Shown here: positions 8,701 through 15,518 of the stretch, in pieces
Layout: every line of letters starts with the position of its first letter
How positions within the stretch are numbered: the stretch's first letter is position 1
DNA from: Chlamydomonas sphaeroides
Taxonomy: Eukaryota; Chlorophyta; Chlorophyceae; Chlamydomonadales; Chlamydomonadaceae
Direction of reading: 5' to 3'
Assembly: GCA_001662425.1 (NCBI GenBank)
Contig: BDDC01000064.1
Location: 1 to 15,518 of the forward strand
Length of the DNA: 15,518 bases
Made by a program: the position numbers and the translations under genes
The notes under the pieces: generated by a model
What the model saw: the letters and a program-made list of their open reading frames with translations, nothing else
Database searches by the model: none
Told to the model about the DNA's origin: nothing

Positions 8701-11700
8701 TCGCCGCAGCCTGCGCTGGCCATGGCAGCGGCCGCGTCCGCCGCCTCGCACCACAGCGGCGGCCCTCGGGGCCTGGCGCTGCGGCCCATGGCACCCATCG
8801 AGCCCCTTTCCGTCATGCTCCCCGGCCGCCGCCGGTCGGCGTCCCCGCGCTCACCCCACGCCGCCATGCACCTGGGCTCTGCTGGCCCAGCCGCTGAGTA
8901 CCATCGCACTCATCACCTCACCATGGGCCACGCCGGCGCCCCGGCCGCCGAGGTCGGGGACATCGTGTCTGCCCTATCCGACATTCGACGCAGCCTGGCG
9001 GCACTGGAGGGAAGCGTGGAGGGTGTCCAGCAGCGGCTCGTGTCAGCGGGTGGGGCCGGCGACGGCAACGCCGACGAGCCCGCAGTGCGGCAGGGCCGCT
9101 CTGCCTCGCCGGTGCGCAGCCGTAGCGGCAGCCGCAGCCGGACGGTGAGCCCCATGCGCATGGGCCGCATGTACGGACGGTACAGCAGCGGCGGCGGCGC
9201 CGGCGGCAGCCGCCCTGACAGCGTCAGCCCGCGGCTGCGGTCCGGCGGCGACGGCGGCGGCTCAGCGGCCCAGCGGCTGGCGGTAGCGCTGGGTGCGACG
9301 GTAGCCAAGCTGGAGGCGCTGACGGGCCGGCCGATGGGTGGATGGCAGCAGGCTGCGGGCGAGGCAGGAGAGGAGGGCGAGAGCGGCGCAGGGGATGCGG
9401 GCGAGCTGCGGCTGTCGTCGGTGCTGACCAGTGCCGTGCTGCAAGCCGGCAAGCCGGCATCTTCCCCGTCGGTGGTGCGAGCACTGCGGCTCACGCCGGC
9501 CGCGTCGTCACCGCCGCGGGACCGCGCCAGGCAGCGCTCGCCTGCGGTGGCGGCGCTGGCGGCGGCGCGCTCACCACGGCGCCGCGACATCAGCCCCGCC
9601 GAGCAGCACGCCACGCCGCACGCCGCGCGCGGCGCTGCTCGGGCGCCGGCTGGATCCCCGGCGCCACGCCGCTGGGACCTGTTCTCCGACGCGGGGCCGG
9701 CCGCGCCCTCGCCGGTGACAGGACTCGTCGCCCACATGCTGCCCGGCGGCCGGCTGCGCGTGCACGACAGCCCCACCCGCAGCCGCTCCCGCTCGCCGTC
9801 GCCCTCGGAACAGCTGCGCCGCTCCCAACCGCGCGGCCAGCAGCGACCTGGCTCGCCGCCTGTAGCGTACCTGGCATCCAGAATGCTGCCCGGCGGCCGC
9901 CTGCGCGTCGCGGACGGGCCCTCGCCGCAGCGCAGCCCTGCGTCCTCCCGGTCGGGCTCGCCAGCGGGCTACGGAGCCAGCCGGCACGAGCCACTGGCGC
10001 TGGCGGCGAACGCCGCGCCGGCCCTATTGGGCCTGACGGCAGCGATGCTGCCGGGCGGCCGTCTGCGCGTACTTGAAGGCGGCAGCCCTCCCCGATCGCG
10101 CCCCGGTTCCCCGCCGGCCGCGGCCGCTGCTGCGGCACTGGCCCTGCAGACCAACCGCGTAGCGCCGCAGCCTCTGCACCTCACCGAGGCCGGCAGCCAT
10201 ACCACGACCACCGTGCACAGGGGTGGCCATGGTGCCGCGACGCACCTCGCCGTGCTGCCTGCACCGTTGCCCGGGTATGCCGCTGCCAGCGCTGCAACCG
10301 GCACGTCAGCGCCGGGCGGCGCTCGGGCGGCGGCGCGAGCCGCGAGCCCATTGGGGCCGAGGGCCGTCAGCCCGCTGGGGCCTCGGGCGGCGGCGCGTGC
10401 GGCGGGCCGCTCGCCGGGCCGGCCGCGCTTGGCGCCGGTGTCGGACATGGTCCGCGCCTTCATGAGCGCTGCGCGCCGCATGGGGGACCCGTACGAGGAG
10501 GCAGGCTTGAACTCCGCGGCCGCACTGGCGCCCCGGCCAGAATCGCCGCCCACCAACATCGCCCCCTGGTCGCCGCCGAGGAGCTCCGCGGCCACCTCGC
10601 CCCAGCCCTCGCCGCAGAGGTTGGCATCCACCAGGAGCTCCCCGGTCTCACCGGTCTGGCGCCGCGAACCGCCGAGGGCGGGCAGCCCGCTTGGGCGGCC
10701 GCTGCGGCCGCTGTCCACTGCGCGCCAGGCCTCACCACCGCGGCAGCGCCAGCCCTCGCCGCCCGCCGCCCCCACCGCACAGCTAGCCATGGCCCGCGCG
10801 CTCGCCGCTTCGCCGCCGCGCGGCTCCGCTGCTGCCATGCCAGCGCAGCACTTTGCGGCGGCCGGCGCCGGCTCGCGCGGGGCGTCGGGGGCGTGGGCCC
10901 GGCCCGGCCCTGCTGCGGCCGCCGCGGCACCTGGGGCTGCCTCGAGCCGCAGAAGCCTGGAGCGGGTGCTGCTTGGGCTAGCGCCTATGGCCGGCGCAAC
11001 CGGCTCTTCCAATGCTGGCCGCGCCGCCAGCCCGTCGCTACATGCGGGCCCCAGCGCGCTGCTGGGGAGGGCCCGCGTGGCCGAGCTCCCGGTAGCAGCC
11101 ACGCCAGCTCCGACCCTGCCCGGGCCGCCGGCCTCAGTGGCGCCGGCGCGACGCGTACAGCCGGTGCCGGCGCAGATCGGTGGCGGCGGTGCAGGTGGCG
11201 TGGCCTTGGGCGCGGTGCGGGGTAGGCTAGGCGCTGCGGCGTTCCTCGGCACTGCTGCCTCGGGGGCTGCTGCTGCTGCTGCTGCTGCCGGGGGTGGCGG
11301 CGGCGCTAGCCGGTCGCTCGGGCCCATCTCAGCGGCGGACCTCCTGCCATACGGAGCGGATCGGGCACCCCGGAGGTAAGACTATGCAGTGCCCACCTTG
11401 CCGTGAGTACAGCCCATGGCTGGACAGCATGAGACGTTGCGCTGTGCTCTTGACCGCGCTCCCGACACCTCGATGCTCTGCCCTGTTCCCATCATGCAGG
11501 TACAGCCCTCCAAAACGCGAGGCCTACGCGACGCCTGTGTTGCCGGCGGCTGCGCCATCAGGCCGAGGAGCCGGCGGGTCAGCCACCGATGCTCAGGCAC
11601 GCAGGGTTGCTTCGGGGCAGAGGCCGCCGCCTAGCACAGCGGCTTACGACAGTCCTGCAGTAGTGTGTAGCGCTAGGCCTCAGCCGCGCTGCTCCCTATG

Positions 11701-14700
11701 CCTGCTGACCATGGGCTGACTGCCGGCAACGCGTCCCGCGCAGGCAGGCGGCCGGCAGCTACCCTTCCCGGCCACGGTAGCAGCGCAGGCAGTTTCTGAC
11801 CGCGGCACGGCGGGGCCAGCACCTGCAAGGGCCTCGCCGGCCCGCCAGCTTCCAGCTGCTGGGCACGGGCTTGCCGCGGAGCGGTCGGGCATTGGGGGAG
11901 CATCTGGCAGCGGCCGCAGCGTTGAGGACAGCTCGGAAAGCGGCAGGGAGACAGGCGCCGACGCTGGCGAGTGGCGCCACAGGCCGATGCTGTCCGCGCT
12001 GCTGCCATCACTCTTCGAGTCGGACGACGATAGCGCCAGCGAGGACGATGGCGACAGCAGCGCGGCACAAGCGGGGCCGGCGGGCCACGACGTCCGCAAT
12101 AAGGGGCTCTGCCTGGTGCCAGCGGACGACGATGAGCCTTTAACGCCTGACGGCGCGGCTGACGTTGAGCTGCCGCTGTCGGCACCATCGCTGTCCATGA
12201 CGACACTTACCGGGAGCCCTGACGCCCCATTTGGTGCAACTGTCGCTGGCGAGCCGTTCACATCTTCCCCAAGGGCGCCCGTGCCGCCAACTGCAGCGTT
12301 GGCAGCCGCTTCGCTCCCCTGTGCTGCGCCGTTGGGTGTGGCGGGCTCTCCGGTGCCGCCAGGCCCCAGCCAGGCCACCATTATGGCTTCACACAGCATC
12401 TGGGCCAGCCCTGGCAGCGGCGATGAACACCGCGAGCCGGAAGCTGCCAACGCGGCGCCACGTCCTACGCCGCCCGAATTTGCACCCAGCCCCAGCACAG
12501 CCGGTCGCAGCTGTCCTGCTCCGGCGCTGCGGCTCAGCGGGAGCCCCCCCACCCCGGCGGCTGCCACCCCGACCGCATCGCCCGCAGCGGTGGTCCCCGC
12601 TGCCGGACAACAGCTCCTCGCTGTTGCGCAAAACGCACCCGCGCTCGCGCCACAGGCCCAGCTCACGTCTCCGCTCCAGCTGCCAGCCCTGCCACCCCCG
12701 GGGCCTGCACTGCAGCCAGGTCAGCAGCTCCTACCAGGGCACATCCCTCAACCAGGATCGCAGCCCCACACGCCTCCGCCGTCCCAACAGGAGCCCAAAA
12801 CGCAGCCAGCGGCTCAGCCCCAGCCAGGTCGCGTGCACCAGCCGGGCCCGCAGCTCCACCCCAGTCTCGAGCTGGAGCTCGACCCCCGGCTCGACCTCAA
12901 CTCCGCCCTGGACCTGGAGCTGGGCCTGGAGCTCGGAGTGCTGCGCATGTCGGGCCTGCTGCGCGGCGACCGCTTCGACAGCGCGGCCAGCATCACCGCG
13001 CGGCGCAGCGGCGAGGGCGCGCCCCCGTCGCCCGGTGCGGCCATGCACGCAGGTGCCCCGGCTGCCGTGCTGGCAGCGGCGGCGGCGGCGAGCGCCGAAG
13101 TGGCGCTGCCGCCCGCGCCACATGCCGCGTCGGCTGCGGAGCTCGCTACTGGGGGGCTTGAGCTCAATGCGGCATCGCCGCAGGCAGGAGTCGGGCCGTC
13201 GCAGCTGCGGCAGCTGCTGCGGCTGGCTGAGCGCGAGGTGCTGCCGCCGCAGGCCGAGCTCGAGGCGGCGGAGGGCATGCTGATGCAGGGCCGAGCGCCG
13301 CGCGCTGCTGACGCCCGGACTCTGGCCCCTCCGGTGGAGCGTCCAGCTGGCGGGGCGGGGCCGCTGCTGGGTGCGCCGCGGCGACTTCTAGAGCGCCTGC
13401 AGGAGGTCGCGGCGTCGCCGCCGCCGGCACCGCTGGCGCCCCATCCGGCCGTCGCGGGAACGCCAGGTGGCAGTAGCGATGCGTCGCCACAGCCTAATGC
13501 CGGCAGCATGGAAAAGCTGCAGCCAGCGACGGCCGGGGCAGAGGTGCAGCCGCAGCTGCAGAACGATGCGGCGGGGCGGGGCAGCGTGCTGCCGGACAGC
13601 CAGCCGGTGCCTGTGCCTACTGCGGCAGCCTCTGACTCGGACGCCCACGTAACTTGCTCGCCGCCTGCGGCCGAGCCGCCGGGAGGGGTAGCCGATGCGT
13701 TGGAACAGCTGCCCGCGATGCAGGTGGAAGCAGCAAGCACCGAGGCGCCACCGCCGCCCTTTGACCTGCTCGCAGCTGGGGCGCAGCAGGCAGCCGCGGC
13801 AGTGGCCCTGGGAGCTGCCTCGCACCAGCCGCCGCAGCAACGGAGCGAGGGGCCGGACTTGGACACCGACGGTTGCGCGCCTTGCGCCGAGCCGACCTCG
13901 CCGCAGCCGCCCGCAGCTGCCTCGCCAGGGCCCGGTGCCGGCCCTGTCGAAGGCTCTAGTGTCGCGCGCACTGCCACGACGCGGCGTGCCAGCGCTGCAG
14001 ACGGGCCAGCGCTGCGGCCGTCGGACTCTGGCTCGGCTGCCACTCAAAGCTCCAATGGCTTGAGAGCGCCGCTGGAGGTGCTAACGGCGTCCCAGGGCGC
14101 GAACAGAGCAGCCATGGAGCCGGCTAACGCCCATGCTGGTCGTGGCGCAAGCAGCAGCACCGAGCTGAACGCCGTCTCGCAGCTCGGTACCCAAGTGTCG
14201 TCCCCCATCTCGCCGTTGCCTCCGCCCTCAGCCGCGTCAACGCCCGCCCATGCCAGCCGGCTGCTGGCCGCCCAGCCCATTCCGAAGGCGTCGCCCTTGC
14301 CGTCGCTGTCGCTGTCGCCGGCTGCGCCCGAGCTCGCAGCCGCAGTTGTCCATGACGCCGAGGTGGCGGCGCTCTACACCCGACCACCGCCTTCGCAACA
14401 GCAGAGGGGCCCTGCGTCTTGGACGGGCCTTGGCGCCACCAGCGGGGCCGCGGCTAACTGCAGCTCGGTGCCGCCTGCTGCCGCTTGGCAGGGCCCAGCC
14501 CGGTACGCGGCCCACCAGGAGAGCCCCGAGTCGTGCGGCCCTCGCAGCGCGGTGTCGCGTCGCTCTGGCGCCGGCACCTGGGAGGCCGGGGAGCCGGAGG
14601 AGGCCTCTGCCGCTGAGAGCTCGGCGCAGGCGGCATCGCACCGCACCGGCAGCACCGGCAGCGGCGGCGACATGGCATGGGAGGGCGAGGGCGAGGGCGA

Positions 14701-15448
14701 AGACCAGGGCTGGGCAAGCCCCGCGCCCACGGCGGGCGTGACGTGGCTGGGCGGCGGTGCAGCGGTGGGCTTGGGCTGGTCAGCGGGCGTCCTGCCGGCG
14801 GGTGCCGACGCAGGGCGTGCAGCGGCGCGGTTGCGGCCCCAGGGGCAGCGGCGCGCCCTGCTGCCGACGCAGGAGCGGCTGCTGCCATCGCGGCATCGGC
14901 CGGACATGGACAAGGAGGCCGTGGCAGGTGGCGCCGCAGCCGCCGTCTGGCCGGCGCCGCAGCGGCGGTCCGGGACGGCTGTGGCGGAGCGGCACGGCCA
15001 GCTGCGGTCAGACAGGGGCCAGGGCCGCGGGCAGCTGGGCTGGAGCTGGGAGGAGCAGCCGCCACAGCAGTCGCACGAGCGCGGCGACGCGGTGCTGCGT
15101 GACTCCGTGGTCGCCGCCCCGAGGCTGTCGTCGACGCTGGCGCTTCCAGCGGAGCGCATGTCGAGCAGCTGGGATGCGGAGCGGGCGGCAGCGCATGTTG
15201 CGGCTCAGCAGCCCAGCACGGTCCGCATACGTGGGCCGGGCGTTGGGGTGCAGGATGCGGCGGTGTCGGTCGGTCGGTTGTCGGCCTCGCTAGCGGTTTT
15301 AGACGGCGTCGAGCGGGATAGGCTGCAGCGGCAGCGGCAGTCGATGGCCGTCATGGTGGCTGCGCTGCAGCGCCTGGGCGGAGTGATAAGGGGCTCGCTG
15401 CACGGTGTGCTGGAGCAGTGCTATCCGGGAGAAGGGGAGCAGGCGTAA
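5739..15448 (+). CDS. Giant Ser/Pro/Ala-rich repeat protein, about 3,050 residues, six exons
   Basis: Exons 5739-5828, 5909-7657, 7806-8156, 8272-11375, 11500-11662 and 11744-15448 are all flanked by GT and AG, and every junction keeps the frame, including an Arg codon split 2+1 between exons 4 and 5. Introns are 80, 148, 115, 124 and about 81 bases. The fifth donor is uncertain (GTGTGT at 11663, or GTAGTG at 11660, both in phase). The predicted protein (about 3,053 residues) is mostly disordered and dense in Ser-Pro. It has acidic clusters (residues about 50-60 and 1909-1925), a duplicated 28-residue block (347-374, 403-430), short coiled coils (about 652-676, 751-778, 958-989 and the C-terminus from 2998), an RS-like tract (1003-1053) and three MLPGGRLRV repeats (1219, 1268, 1322). 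No enzyme domain, signal peptide or membrane segment is seen. I do not recognise it. A scaffold or cytoskeleton- or RNA-associated role is only a guess. It could still be split into more than one gene in the cell. Confidence 0.7.
6857..7108 (+). repeat. Two 28-residue repeats in exon 2 of the giant gene
   Basis: Blocks 6857-6940 and 7025-7108 encode 28 residues each with 24 identical: VVAQIKR, then S/A, LS, T/D, and LSPSGSAPSSP. Their starts are 168 bases apart, exactly twice the block length, with an unrelated 28-residue spacer. Each has a short amphipathic helix (VVAQIKRxLSxLSP) leading into a Ser-Pro linker, so it could be a repeated docking or phosphorylation module. Confidence 0.85.
7920..8415 (+). 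other. Coiled-coil pair spanning exons 3 and 4
   Basis: Exon 3 encodes ITEQLDELLSRVNALG from 7920 on, and exon 4 encodes EELQAVLRQLATIQRDMDQL and RRTVMLERS at 8332-8415. Both show hydrophobic residues at heptad spacing and charged residues between. They are the clearest structured parts of an otherwise disordered protein, and suggest self-association or binding to a partner. The intron at 8157-8271 separates them. Confidence 0.6.
8953..9240 (+). other. Coiled coil followed by RS-like tract
   Basis: Positions 8953-9048 encode a helix with heptad-like hydrophobics (VGDIVSALSDIRRSLAALEG, then SVEGVQQRLVS). Positions 9088-9240 then encode an Arg/Ser-rich tract (SASPVRSRSGSRSRTVSP). Such tracts are SR-kinase substrates in splicing-related proteins, but Arg-Ser runs also arise in other basic disordered proteins, so a splicing role is not established. 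Confidence 0.5.
9721..10092 (+). repeat. Three MLPGGRLRV repeats in exon 4
   Basis: Three copies at 9721-9774, 9862-9921 and 10024-10092 share MLPGGRLRV, preceded by an L/Y-x-x-x helix start and followed by an acidic residue, Gly or Ser, and Ser-Pro. The Met codons lie at 9736, 9883 and 10045, 49 and 54 codons apart. Linkers are Arg/Ser/Pro-rich. The exact core, against fast-changing linkers and with different codons, points to a selected short motif. I know no named family for it. Confidence 0.85.
11266..11289 (+). repeat. GCT triplet run encoding poly-Ala
   Basis: Seven GCT codons and one GCC encode eight Ala residues near the end of exon 4. It is a microsatellite prone to length change. 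The surrounding Ala codons are mostly GCG/GCC, so the pure GCT run is recent. Confidence 0.8.
12707..12990 (+). other. Pro/Gln-rich tract then Leu/Glu-rich helix in exon 6
   Basis: A Pro/Gln/His-rich linker (GHIPQPGSQPH and similar) at about 12707-12865 gives way at 12866 to a leucine-acidic stretch (LELELDPRLDLNSALDLELG, then LELGVLRMSGLLRGDR), predicted to be helical. This is one of few ordered islands in the C-terminal half. The base sequence is locally repetitive (CTGGAGCTC-like units), so part of the pattern may come from repeat expansion. Confidence 0.5.
15278..15448 (+). other. C-terminal helical segment of the giant protein
   Basis: The last 56 residues before TAA at 15446-15448 form a charged helix (LSASLAVLDGVERDRLQRQR, then MAVMVAALQRLGGVI). 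Low in Pro and Gly compared with the rest, it may be a dimerisation or anchoring segment. The ordered end supports the TAA as the genuine C-terminus rather than a chance stop. Confidence 0.5.
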
Positions 15449-15518
15449 ACGGTACGAGGGGGAGAGGGCGGCAGAGCGGGGCCGAGGGGGGCGGGGGGGG
15501 GCTCGCTGCACGGTGTGC
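15390..15518 (+). repeat. 21-base direct repeat, gene 3' end and window end
   Basis: The 21 bases at 15390-15410, inside the last coding exon, recur exactly at 15498-15518, the final bases of the window, after a G-rich tract. The second copy stops exactly at the edge. This looks like a misjoin or self-overlap at a contig end following a hard G run, though a true short tandem duplication is possible. Confidence 0.8.

Noticed and set aside
9969..11327. 452-codon ORF on the - strand
   Set aside because: It is antisense to exon 4, where the + strand frame holds repeats and coiled coils. Its low-complexity Ala/Pro/Gly make-up is the mirror of the sense codons.
11376..11743. Gene boundary between the 1031- and 1153-codon ORFs
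   Set aside because: In-phase introns at 11376-11499 and about 11663-11743 link them through a short exon, and no TGTAA lies in between.
12231..13283. 350-codon + strand ORF, Arg/Pro-rich
   Set aside because: It overlaps exon 6 in another frame. Its Arg/Pro/Ser make-up is what a shifted reading of Ala/Pro/Gln codons gives.
12814..14043. 409-codon ORF on the - strand
   Set aside because: It is antisense to exon 6 and has the same explanation.

Overview
The window looks like nuclear DNA of a volvocine or other chlamydomonadalean green alga. The reasons are very high GC, strong C/G bias at third codon positions, short GT-AG introns (about 80-420 bases), Ala/Gly/Pro/Ser-rich proteins, a TGTAA poly(A) signal behind the best-defined gene, and a MYND finger with the 'GDSEA...RCG...YCC' pattern that I associate with these algae (from memory, not searched). 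No rRNA, tRNA, CRISPR array or transposon was recognised.

Layout: (1) Positions 1-346 hold an array of CCCCTA repeats running into the polypyrimidine tract of an intron end, then the last exon of a + strand gene that starts outside the window. (2) Positions about 594-2423 hold + strand coding-like pieces ending in a clear MYND zinc finger. The finger has lost two expected zinc ligands and an upstream piece carries a stop, so this may be a decaying gene. (3) Positions 2424-3112 are mostly non-coding. (4) On the - strand, 5324 down to 3286, six exons join without a phase conflict into a 219-residue protein with a bipartite transit peptide and twin-arginine thylakoid signal, predicted to lie in the thylakoid lumen. 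(5) Positions 5325-5738 form a short divergent region with a CACGTG palindrome and three possible upstream ORFs. (6) From 5739 to 15448 on the + strand, six exons join in phase into one predicted protein of about 3,050 residues. It is disordered, Ser/Pro/Ala/Arg-rich, with short coiled coils, acidic clusters, an RS-like tract and two internal repeat families. (7) The last 70 bases lie past its stop and end in an exact 21-base copy of the gene's own 3' end, suspicious for an assembly artefact.

Nothing suggests the genes act together. The lumen gene and the giant gene share one divergent promoter region, which is the only sign of possible co-regulation. The best candidate for something undescribed is the giant repeat-bearing protein. 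Large antisense ORFs across it are best explained by GC-rich codon bias.
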